DNA of 64,000 bases from Adineta vaga (Eukaryota > Rotifera). The notes under the pieces were generated by a model that saw only the letters and a program-made list of their open reading frames with translations, was not told where the DNA came from and did not search any database. Position numbers and translations under genes: made by a program. This document shows, one piece after another, positions 34,405 to 45,713 of the stretch (position 1 is the first letter of the stretch; the number at the start of each line of letters is the position of its first letter). The stretch is from positions 10,726,001 through 10,790,000 of the forward strand of contig CP075495.1 in NCBI GenBank assembly GCA_021613535.1, read 5' to 3'.

Positions 34405-37400
34405 ATGCATTTAGTCAAATATCTCTTCATTTATTTTTTCATCTGTCTATGCCATTTATCAGCCAATAACAATAATAACTTTAATCCATATGAAGTTCTT
34501 GATTTACCTCGTACTGCATCAGATAAAGATATTCGTCAAGCTTATAAAAAATTAGCCAGACATTGGCATCCTGATAAAAATTCCGAACCAAATGCTCATG
34601 ATAAATTCACGCAAATCAATGCAGCTTATGAAGTAAATCTCTATTTTGAAGATCATTCAAAGAGCAAACTTTATTTCGTTTTTCTTCTTCTTCTAGATTC
34701 TTTCTGATTCAACCAAACGACAAAATTATGATGAATATGGTACAACTTCACAAGACGCTCATCGTGGCTTTAATACAAATCATTTTCGTGATCCTTTCGA
34801 TATGTTTCGTGCACATTTTAGTGATTTTCATTTCTTTCAAGAAGCTCCATCAGGTGCCAAAAAAACTATTCATACACGGTAGGATCATTTTCAATATGAA
34901 ATCATAAAGAAATTTCCATTCTTATTTCGTTATTTTAGTGAATTTTTAAATAATATTTTACCGAATAGTGATAAGAAACCATATGTGCTTTTTGGTAGTA
35001 CGAATTTTTGTTTAAAGTGTCGTCAACCATTATTGATATTTCGTTCTCTGGAAAAACAATTTAACGATGTTGGAATTGGTACAGCTGAATTTAATGTTAA
35101 TGATCAACGTTTAAGTAATGAATTAGGAATCTTTAATAGTCCATCTTTATGCGTAATTAGTCAACGACGTGTTTATCATTTTAATGATCATGGCAGACCG
35201 AGTCATTATACAGAAGCAAATATCAAAGAATTTGTGAGGAAATCTATACCAATTAAACGTTATATCAAAATAGTAAGTGAAAAGCAATAATTCATGTTTA
35301 TATCTAAACTCTTTTGTCATTGATATTCTTTCTCTAGTTAGAAACTGCCGATGATATTTTATCATTAATATCATCCTACAATCAGTCGAATCAAGTTCAT
35401 GCAATATTAATCACACGACAAAAGACACCCACATTGAAATTTGTTATCCCGTGTTTACAACATATTTCTCGAATACAATGTGCTGTATTTAATTCATGTA
35501 TGATAAAAAGAACCATAGTATTTTTTACCTATTTGATTTTCTCGCCTTGTTTTTGAACAGCTGTGATACTGACGAATCAATTACCATCATTTCTTAAACA
35601 AATTTCGACAATGTCTGATACAATTTTATTATTTAAAGAAGATAAAAATCCGGTAGTTATTATTAAAGAAGTAAGTAAATGAAATAATCTATAACTTTTA
35701 ATCATCTGTTGGCATTGTTAATGTTTAGCATGAATTCACTTTTTCAAATATTCTAAAATCATTTGAATCAAATCAACTTTTGCATTTACCAACAATTACA
35801 AGTTCGAATGTATTCAATTTAGTGTGTCAAACAAATTCTGCAAAGTATGTTGTCTTCCTTGATAGACTGATATTGAGCACAGAAGAAAGATTTTCTGATT
35901 CAATCTTAATTGAATGTTCACATAGCATAAAAAAATTCTCTTCAATATTAAATAACGAAACTTCCATATGATAATTCTTCTTTACTTACAGGCCATGTTT
36001 TTTAATTATTGGTGATTCATCACTCTTCGAAACATATCGTACATCTTTTTTATTTCTTGCTCAACAATTATTTCAACAATATGGAACACGTATGGCATAT
36101 CTTGATACTTCATCAACAAAACAAATAGGTTTTAGTAAAATTCTTACATCTATTTATCAACCTAATGATAAAAAACTCTTCGTAAGTTACTCATCATATT
36201 TTAAACTAAAGAAAAAAGAAAACAGTATCTTTGTCTTCATAGATTATTGTTATTCGTCGATGGTTTGATGATACTATTGAATTAGTCAATACTGAAATCG
36301 AATTTGATTCAGATTCTTTAAATGAATTGAAACGTAATAATTTCAATATTGTCGCTGATATTGAAGCAAATTTGAAGTTATTCTTAACAACACGTTGGCT
36401 AAATACCAAGAAACATACTTTACCAGTTATATTCAATCTCGATGAAAGAAATGAAGTAAATAAAACTTGATTTATTTAATTTGATTACATTGATTGTTTT
36501 TGATAGAATTTTTTTACAAAACTTCTCAATCAAATTCAAGATAAATGGAACTATTGGTTTGAAAGAAATCCAAGTCTTCGTTCATTGTTAGTTATTAAAT
36601 TTAATTTCTAATTGAAAATTTTCTGGGATTCTTTTTTTTTCATAGATCAGGATATATTTTAACATATCAATTTTGGCTATTTTTTCTTTCAATTATTGGA
36701 TTTATATGGTATTCAAAACGTGATTCAGATAGTCATTTAAATCATCATAATACAAGACAATCTCGAAGATCTTTTGCATCTTCATCACCTCGAAAATCAA
36801 ATGATTTAAAGTAAATTTAATAGGAATGAATCAAACTATTGCAATATTGTGTTCTTCGAAATTTATTTCTAGTCAAGAATCTATTAATGTAACAAAATTG
36901 AAGGAATTCAATGAATCTCTTATTCAACATTATTTAACTCCTGGTGTACCAAATGTTATTGTTTTACTTCTAATTGCTGATTCAATAGATGATTCATGTA
37001 TAGCTCATTTTAATCGACAAATTAATTTAATTCATGAGTATGTATTCGAAGAAAACTTATTCTATGAAAGAAGAAGACATGCTGCCTCTGTTCAATAATT
37101 AAATACCTGTCAAATGAGATTCTTCGTTTTATTACTTCATCTAAATTTGGCTAATTGATATGGAATAAAAATATCTTTTCTTATCATTCATAAAACTTCT
37201 ATTCTAATGATGAGGGAGAAAGAACGCTTAGTTAAGCTTTTTACGTAGTTAGTTCGGTTCTCTGCACATAGCAAATTTCTTCTATATTCTATAAATAATT
37301 ATGTCAAATAGATTCATGCAAATAATTAAGACAAATATGAACCAAAAGAATCCTATTTTTTTTTCTTTATCTGTTAAATACGATGAGAATTAATAACATA

Positions 37401-38007
37401 ATCTTGTGTATTTCTTGATTAATTTAGCTGAAGAGAAATGAAAGAAAATGTAATAAATTCATCAAAATTAGATCTTTTTTTTTGAACAAATGTTTCAAAA
37501 TAGAATGTCGATTAGAATGCACGAGAAAAAAGAACTTCCTTTTTTCATTTAGATCAATGAACAACAAAATATTTTCTTTTTCCGTAATTTTTAATAATGT
37601 TTTTCTTTGTATTTAGTTCTCGAATGATCTTTGCTGTTTTATATCGTGATCGTTCACCGAAATGGCTCAAGGAACTTTCGAATAACATTGAAGATGATCA
37701 AAATCGACGGACGGTTCGATTTATTTCATCCACTGTATTAGCTTTGTATATACGACGAAAATTTTTTGTTCCTTATTGGTCATTATCAAATAATAATGAG
37801 GAAATTCCAGATGAAACTGGTGCTTTCCTTGGATTAGATAATCATAATCATCGTCGTCGTCATTATCGTTCATCATCAACATCATCGACAGATTCGATAG
37901 CATCAACAACGGATTCATTATCATTTTCTGATTGGATTGATCTCCTTTTTGATGGCAATATTAGAAGACCTATTTCCGTAACAGACTGGCCGATGATATT
38001 TCGTTAA
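34405..38007 (+). CDS. DNAJC16: DNAJC16, ER membrane J-domain/thioredoxin-like protein
   Basis: Twelve in-phase exons (34405-34632, 34697-34878, 34939-35272, 35338-35497, 35561-35670, 35729-35844, 35992-36181, 36243-36455, 36507-36586, 36646-36810, 36873-37037, 37617-38007) give 777 residues; human DNAJC16 has 782. A signal peptide (MHLVKYLFIYFFICLCHLSA) precedes a J domain with intact HPD (ARHWHPDKN). A thioredoxin-like region has CLKC, then repeated thioredoxin-like segments, a transmembrane helix near YILTYQFWLFFLSIIGFIWY, and a C-terminal domain (MIFAVLYRDRSPKWL, SDWIDLLFDGNIRRP) typical of the family. The protein is linked to ER/autophagosome biology. Exon 11-12 are separated by a 579-nt intron. 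Reading on past 37037 stops after about 20 codons near a possible poly(A) signal, so a short isoform is possible. An acceptor (GTTCTTTTTAG) lies 19 nt before the ATG. Confidence 0.92.
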
Positions 38008-38396
38008 ATTTGTCTTCGTTTTTCTTTTTCTTCTTCTTCCTATACTCTAGTCATTGTTCTAATTGTTTTGTACTGTATACGATTGCTACTGCTGGTTATC
38101 ACACATGCTGTGTTTCATCAATTAGGCTCTCTCTCTTTCGATCTATATGTATGTTCTGTATGCTATTTCTCGTTTTCTGTCTGGTGAAAGCTGATAGTCG
38201 ACAGCAGTAGTACTCATCTTTTACCGATCAATCTAACGCGATAATAAGCCAGCCTCTGGTGCTCTTCGCAGGCGATGACATTGAAAGTGTTCGTTTTTCT
38301 TTCTTTTTTTTCTCGCTACAGTTTATTTGTATTTTTCTTCTTCTTCTTCTTTTTTTCTTACGATTTATTCTATTACAAATAAGAGAGAAAAAAAAT

Positions 38397-38424
38397 CAGT
38401 GAATGAATGAATGAATGAATGAAT
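38397..38424. repeat. (GAAT)n microsatellite
   Basis: Six to seven tandem GAAT units. Confidence 0.95.
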
Positions 38425-40717
38425 ACCCAATTGCATTTCAATTAGAATGTTTGTGTGATGACAAGAGAAAAAGATCCAATATCCTTTTCTTTCATTTCGG
38501 AATGTATTGTCGTGCAGGTTTAATGAGAAGGAATATGAACATGCAGAGATGAGATCAATGAACAATAGTAGAATACATATACACAAAGAATAGTCTCCTT
38601 TAACAGACCCCCTAGGTATGTATTCAAGTGTATATATGTGAGCACCTCATAATAATCCATCATGTACTTCAATACGAAGTAGAATACATACACAATATCT
38701 ATTGAATAAAAGCCAATTCATTCTCTATGTTCGATATCGTGTTGCATAAATATCAAAGAAGAAAAACTAATATTCTCTTCGTTCTAGATTCAACTTTTCT
38801 TTCTATCTATTTTCAAAAATTTTAATCTAAAATGATGTTAACACTTCACAATAGAAGCCGATTTTTTTGTCGAATTTTATTTGATTGATTAAGAATTTGA
38901 AGAGAATATCGATTAGTGAAGAACATTCTTTTTATATGCATATTGACAAAATAAATAATGGCTCGCGGCTACTTTTGTTTCATTCTATGTAAAAAGGCAA
39001 GATAGAAGACAAAGATCTATTGTTGCATAGCGAACGAAACGTTTTCTCTCTTCTTCTGCTTCTCTTTTTTTCTTTTCTTCATCGATCTTCATTTTTTTCT
39101 TTTTTCCTTTCTCAAACCGCCACATCGCTCAGCTGTTCTGTTTTGTGCTTACACACGCACACATATACACACAAGTAACATCGTCCTTTTCGTCGTCGTC
39201 TTTACGTGTTCCTTATTTTTCATCCATCTATCCATCTACTACGCACTACCCACGAACAAAATATAAACGCAAACGACAACAATCTCTTTGGTATTAGTAT
39301 CTCGACTTTTTTTTCTAGCATTTCGATAAAAAAATGAATCGATAACTATCAATAATAAAAAGTAATCAGACTGTAATAACGAAGGTTAGTTGTTGTTCTA
39401 TTACAAATATGAATATCAATCACGCATGCAAAAATGATCCAGTCAAACTCATTAATTATAGAAAAGAAAAAGAAAGCTGACAGGCACCAGGTTGCTTTCT
39501 TCTCATCTCCTTGCTCCCCCTCTCCTATTTCTTCCCTCCTCTCTCTTCTACCTCCCGTTTCTACTCGCTCTTCTCTTTTGGAAGTGGCATTACTCTATGA
39601 ATAATGCATGAGTTGTTTTGTCACCACTAGCAATAACGTTGCCAGCGTGCACCAAGAAAAAAAACGAGTAGGCTCGTTTGCAAGCGAGAAATCGTGCTTG
39701 ATTATGCTGATTACACGGTACCTATGTTCTTAATCAACATTAATGTATACATACATACATGTATGCATATAGGTATATATGTTGAGCAAGACTGATGACG
39801 ATCAGTTTACGAATATTATTAGTAATCACTGCAATCGTTTTCGAAATATTCAAATAGTATAGGTATAAAAAAAAATAACAGCAAGGTAGATATATATATA
39901 TGCATGTGTTATTCTGAAAACGATCGTTGGACAAATTGATTAGAACATGCGAATAACCGTCCTCGATAGAAAAAGAGACCTAGAGGCTGTATATATACAT
40001 ATATATGTACGTGTATACGCATGAGAAAGAGAAAAGAAACGACGACATTTAGAAAATCGACATTATATTATATTTATATATTTATGTACATATATATGAA
40101 TGTATGAATGAATTTGCTAGCTTCAAGCCAATAATGATATACTTCAGAGCACAAAAAAACTGATAGGAAGTGAGTAAAATGAGCAATTGATGAAAAATAT
40201 GAATCAATAGATTGAACACGTCTGTTTGTCAATTGATCATTTTTTTTATTTTCTTTTCAGTTTAATGTGTTCATGTTTCTCATCAGTCAACTCATTTATC
40301 CATTACCATCTGGCCGGAAACGATCATCCTTCTTTTTCTTTAACACAAAAAAAAATGCGAGGAAACGACGCACGTCCTATATCGCTTGAGGAAAATAAAA
40401 GAAGTTCTTTTCATTTTTATTCCTTCTCCTTCTTCTTCATCGTAGTCGTCGTCGTCTTCTTCTTCTTCTTTAATAATGACCATGACATTCAAATTTGATT
40501 GAGAGATCTCTTCGTTCTCTTTTTCTTCGTTCTCTTGGTTAAATATCTTTTACACAAAGGATTAGTCACATCTTCCTATGTATATATAAAAAGCTTCGAG
40601 TGATGTGCTTCACCTGTACATATAAAAAATTATCATACATACACAATAAAAAACGAAAAGAAGAAGAAAGATCCTCGCTCGTTCTCTCTTGTTGTTCTCT
40701 CATTTTCTCTTTTGCGT

Positions 40718-40748
40718 GCATGTGTGTGTGTGTGTGTGTGTGTGTGTT
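40718..40748. repeat. (GT)n microsatellite
   Basis: About 14 GT/TG units flanked by pyrimidine-rich sequence. A shorter CACACA stretch follows at about 40793. Confidence 0.95.
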
Positions 40749-41012
40749 CACGCTCTTCTGTGAAATTGATATCGGGGTCAGTGCAATGACGGCACACACA
40801 CAGAACGTCAGCATGCACGCATAGAAAAATCTGCTGCATCTTTTTTCTCTCATTCTCTCGTTTCTTTTTTCCTTCGTGCCTCTCTCTTACTCTCATACTC
40901 ACTCTCTACCACCGCTATTACCATTCACTCCTCTTCAACTACAACAGAAGCAACAACACAATTATTTCCTATAGAAATGATTTTATCTCAATAGAAAAAT
41001 GTCTTATTTTAG

Positions 41013-42870
41013 ATGAATAATCTCCATCATCCAACAACACGAAGTTCAGGTACAACATTAAATGAATCAATGAAGAAAACTCCTTCACCTCGTCGTCAAA
41101 CGACACGTTCAACGTCTAATGTAACTAAAGATAATTTATCTTCCACAAATATTCAAGTTATAAAACCGGTTGCTGTACGTCCTCCATCATCTGATTCAAC
41201 TCAAACGTCATACAATTTACGTTCACGTACAAAATTGAAAACAATAAATTCCAATCATACAACTGAAGTTATCCCGTCATTCACAGAAAAACTTTCTTTA
41301 GAAACACCACAACAAAAACCGGTGCCACCACTAACTCGTGCTGCTGCGGCATCGGCCGGTGTTAAAATTGATTCGTTTATATGTGATGAATCAACTAAAA
41401 CTAGTAGCAGTGGTGGTCATAATCATAATCTTAATAAACTACCAATAAATTCTCAACAATCAACACGTACGAGTTCAACTCGAAAACGAAAAGCAAGTGA
41501 AGATGATCATCGACCTTATCTTGATTTACTTAAAATGAAACAGGTATTTATTCAATTTTGTTTTCTCCTAACATATATGCGTCCGATGTTATTTACTCTT
41601 GTCATGTTTTCCGGATAAATTGATGTTTTGTTTTTCATATTTAGTACATTTGTCAATCATAACACACGTATCATTTGATTTGACTCTCGTTTCTTTCCTT
41701 TTATCTCTTTCTCTCTAAGGGAAAAAATATTGACAGCTCACTCGTTTTTCAAAATGAGTAGATAAATATTCTCGTTCGTTTCTCTCTTTTTTCGAAATTT
41801 ATGTGATTCAACTAAGGATAATGATCAATTGAATCATATATAAACTGACATTTCATGTCTTGATATATGTAACTGATTTCAATCATTTGTCATAGTTTGT
41901 TATTTTTCTTGTCTCATTTACTTTTAGACTCAATCAACCTACAGTTTTGATGGCAATTCACCAAAGAAGGTATGTTCTGAGAAAAGGCGCCTTTAAGAAA
42001 TTAAGAATAATGATCATCAATAGAAAAAATTTTGTTCTTTGATCAATCTATCGTTCCTCCTCTTTTCTTCGTTGTCATTGTCATTGTCGTTCTTCTTTCT
42101 TCTCTAAATGAATGAAATGGCAAATGCCTAGGAATAAATTGAGTTGTATGTTTATATGTGTGCTCTGTTGAGTTGCATGCAAAATGTGATTGACAATCGC
42201 ACCTGTTCACTTTTTTTTCATGTCTTCTAACAGGTAGAGAAAAAAAATCGATTAAGATTTTTAATATTTGACTGACTAATTGAACAAGAATAAAAGGTGT
42301 TAGGTTTCTCTCATTTTTTTTTCTTACTTAATTAGAATTCTGTTAATGTACATCTAACACATTGTTTGACTTGAAAACTACTAATTTGTACGCTCGGTCA
42401 AATTCACTATAGAATCTATCAGAATAATAGAATACGACTACTGAATTGAAGCATCTCTGATTGTCTGTTGCACTCTCTTTTCATTTCCGCTCATTTTTTT
42501 TCTTCTTATTCCTATTCTTCTTCTTCTGTAGATGACAAGACGTGCCGATCAAGACTGTATTGGAGGCGATGATGAAGATAGCGGATGCGATTATGATTCT
42601 CCAGGTCATTCTCCGGTCGACTTCACTGATGTTCCTCCCGGTCATGTACTTCACTTTGAAGAATCAAATATGTCATATGATTCGGGCTTTAGTACAGGAT
42701 CTAGTGAACCAAATAATCAACAACGTCTATCTGAACATAGTCATTCATCTTATCTAACAGAACTCAATAACAGTGGAATATCGACACGGCGTAGTACAAT
42801 AAATTCTTGCAAATATCCCGCAGCTATTGATCTTGATGTTAATGCTATCGAAGGAGACCTCGGTTTCTAG
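41013..42870 (+). CDS. Unrecognised 303-aa disordered, probably nuclear protein
   Basis: Three exons (41013-41543, 41928-41969, 42532-42870) give 303 residues. Exon 3 begins directly after the acceptor TTCTTCTTCTGTAG. The protein is Ser/Thr-rich with little predicted structure. It contains basic stretches (SPRRQTTRS, SYNLRSRTKLK, STRKRKASEDD) that would serve as nuclear localisation signals, then a conserved-looking RPYLDLLKMKQ. The acidic C-terminal half holds YDSPGHSPVDFTDVPPGHV and MSYDSGFSTGSSE, the latter resembling a phosphodegron. No family recognised. The ATG is immediately preceded by TGTCTTATTTTAG, so either a leader is trans-spliced there or there is an upstream non-coding exon. 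Confidence 0.65.
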
Positions 42871-43513
42871 TTTTTTTTCTTCTTTGTTCTTCTTTTGTTT
42901 TCTTTTGCATCTTACAACAAATACCAATTGTATTACACGCTACATCCGTTTTCTTTTCTTTTTTTATGTTGTTATTGTTGTTCACATCATGATCATTACT
43001 CTCTGCGTGCCATCTCTATCATTTCTTTTTCGCTTCTTTCGTACTGTCAGATGTGTAAGTTGAGTATATACATGGTTGTCATTTCTTTTTTGTTTTCTTC
43101 ATCAATGCGCCATTGCGTATTCAAATACTCACATTCTTTGTACGACTCTTTTCTCTTTAACTCCTCGTCGTTTGTCGTCCCGTCAGTTTTCTTTTCTTTT
43201 GTCTCGTGGTGGCTCATTTTCTTCCCTCGTTTCTCGTTAGACTATAATTTCAAACAAATATGATCTTCGTCCGGTTCAATCAATGCTCGTTTTCTTCTTT
43301 ATTGTATTTTTTGTACAAAAGATCAACCACATTGATTAACGTATTATATTCATTAATTTGCCATTCCTTCAAAAAAAAACCTTTGCCTTGTTTTCTTTGC
43401 TTCTTTTTTTCTTGTTTCAATCAATTTTTTTCAGAATAGTCACACACTGTGTGCTCTTGATGGTTGCCATTTTTGTTCGGCTTTACAGGATTAGTTTATA
43501 TATATATACACAT

Positions 43514-43556
<43 letters not shown>

Positions 43557-44249
43557 CTGCCTTCGTTTTTCTTCTGTTTTTTTTCGGTGGATTAAAAAGG
43601 GATTCGTTTTCTTTCTTTTTGTTCGTATATAATGGATAAAAACTAGACGAAGATTAAATGTTGAAATGTAAAATTAAGATTCTTTTGTACTACATAGGTC
43701 AATTTATTTGAATGAATCAAAATAAACTGCAATAAAAAAAGAAGAGCATATATATATACATTCAAATAAGACTATTTAATATTAATGATGAGCGTAATAC
43801 TCGAGAGATTTAGCATTGTTTCTTTGTAGAAATTGTATATGAATGATATGCAGTAGAATAAAATATAAGGAAAACTTTACGTGATGAATTAGTTTTTTAG
43901 AATAGATGAATATCAAATAAACTCTTCTAATATAAAATATTAATGAATAAGTATAATAGTGACTTGAGAAATAGTTTCATCTTAGACAATATATATTATT
44001 GCGTTGGAAATTATGTATTCAGATAGAATGATATGTCTAGACTCTATAATTGTGCTAATAGAATCTTAACATGACAAAGAAATCAAACATAATGAACATT
44101 CACAGAAGACTTTATATGTATGCAACAGATCCATTTCTTTTTCCTTTTTATATAGCCAATTTTATGAAAGAACACTTTTCTTCATTTGATCATTTAAATT
44201 CAACATATCCCTGATATTTCTCATATTGATTCAATATTGTATTATATGA
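42871..44249. other. 3' flank and spacer with long TA tract
   Basis: T/C-rich DNA after the stop at 42870, then a dinucleotide tract and AT-rich spacer. No exon supported. Confidence 0.45.
43495..43552. repeat. (TA)n/(CA)n compound microsatellite
   Basis: A TA run interrupted by ACACATACACAC, then about 15 further TA units. Confidence 0.95.
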
Positions 44250-44466
44250 AACTCAGAGGAGGAAAAAGATGATAAATCCGAAAATATCTTCAATTTTGCT
44301 TGTCAAACAAAATAAAGAAAGAGTTCGATTAAAATTTGACATATATTGTCGAGCATTGAGTTCAGCAGCAGGTGCTATTAATAATTTGTATTTCATCATT
44401 ACGATCTCGATCTTCTTCAAGAATGTGAATTCAAAGAATAGAATGAATGAAAAAGTGGAAAAATAA
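44250..44466 (-). pseudogene. Decayed duplicate of the last exon of the 959-aa coiled-coil gene
   Basis: Closely matches 45750-45870. Both contain the same 19-mer TTGTCGAGCATTG preceded by CATATA, plus CATTACGATCTCGATCTTCT and GTGAATTCAAA/ATGAATTCAAA flanks. On the minus strand it reads EDRDRNDEIQ as the true exon does, then loses frame through small insertions and stops. The acceptor of the real exon (TTTTTAG) is here TTCTTGAAG. The rest of the interval to 45713 is AT-rich with no exon seen. It could be a relic or an alternative terminal exon giving a shortened tail. Confidence 0.75.
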
Positions 44467-45713
44467 ACTTTTTAAGTAGAATAAAAGTTTCTAAAATATT
44501 CATGTATTTCTTATCATTATTATTTTAATTGTATGTAAGTGCTTAAGACTATTTATAGTTTTCAAGCAAGATGCTATGAATAAATTTACAGTACTAAATT
44601 GTTAACAGCATCAATTTTTGACCAATTTGAACAAAAATTTACATTAGTTGAACTCGATTCGAAAAATAAACTCTTATCTTTCAACTTCCAACATAATAGT
44701 TTTTTCCATAGCAGAGGATTTGTACAACTATCAATCCTTAATAGAAAATCATGCTTTATTAGGAGCTTTTTGTAAACGGATATTTAGATTCCATAGATAT
44801 CTATTCACAGTATCAGACTATTTTCAATCAGTTAGTAAATTCATTTGCATCAGTTGCAAAGAAATATTATTCGAATAACTTTCACGAGTTACATTTTTGT
44901 TTGAAAAAGACTGACCCGTTTTATATGATTAAGAGAATATTCAATTAAACGATGTCGATCATTTAGATCGACAGTTCATAAATATGTACTACTCTATTTT
45001 TGTATCAAAATTCATAGCTGTCATCATACTAATGGAAATATAACCGTGAATAATGTTCATAAGAAAAACATTTCATTCTATGGAAAACAGAGAAAAGATG
45101 TGTGGAAGATTGAGACAATGAATGAATCTGTATTGTAAAAAATCAAAAAAATTAATTGTTTATAAAGAAATAGGAATAGGCAATAAGAGAAGATTGAGCT
45201 AAATTATAAAAGATTTATTTGATGATGAAATTTTACAAACGCATTCGTCACACCTACACTCACATTGGCTCATAGTTGTATAACGATATTTTAGAAGTTT
45301 CTAATGTGTATACTAGATCCTTTTCTCCTCGTCTTTCACTATAAAGAACATATCTGTAGTATACAAATATTCATTATCTTGATTTGATATTCTATTATAT
45401 TATTTCCAATACATTGATATCACAGTTATTTACATCTACATAATTCAATCATTTAAATATATCATCACACATACATTGATACAAAAAAAATGCATAGGCG
45501 TCTTTTTTGTTGTTCATAAACATAATAATTATAATAAGAGAAAACTCGAGCGTTTTCAATGTTATAAACAGAAGGAAAAAGATGATAAATATACACACAA
45601 GAAAGTGTCTATGAAATCATAGGAAATATCCAATCTTGCTTATCACACTTTTGTCTTCAGAAAGAATAATTGCACGACGAAATGGAAAGAAACAATGTAA
45701 AGAAAAAGTTAGA

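Larger units (their letters stand above)
38008..41012. other. Gene-poor low-complexity region
   Basis: 3 kb of CT-rich and AT-rich sequence with (GAAT)n at 38397-38424, TA-rich runs at 39740-40110 and (GT)n at 40718-40748. Open reading stretches here are low-complexity Ser/Phe/Arg strings on both strands with no family resemblance. The last ~300 bp probably hold the promoter and 5' UTR of the gene at 41013. Confidence 0.5.

Noticed and set aside
36826-37098. Separate small gene starting MNQTIAILCSSK
   Set aside because: Its first part is intron. From 36873 onward it aligns in phase as exon 11 of DNAJC16, and the combined length (777 aa) matches the family.
38397-38424. Possible direct-repeat array
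   Set aside because: It is a plain GAAT microsatellite without unique spacers, so not CRISPR-like.
40226-40902. Several overlapping reading frames on both strands
   Set aside because: All are low-complexity products of CT/GT-rich repeats with no splice-supported structure or family similarity.
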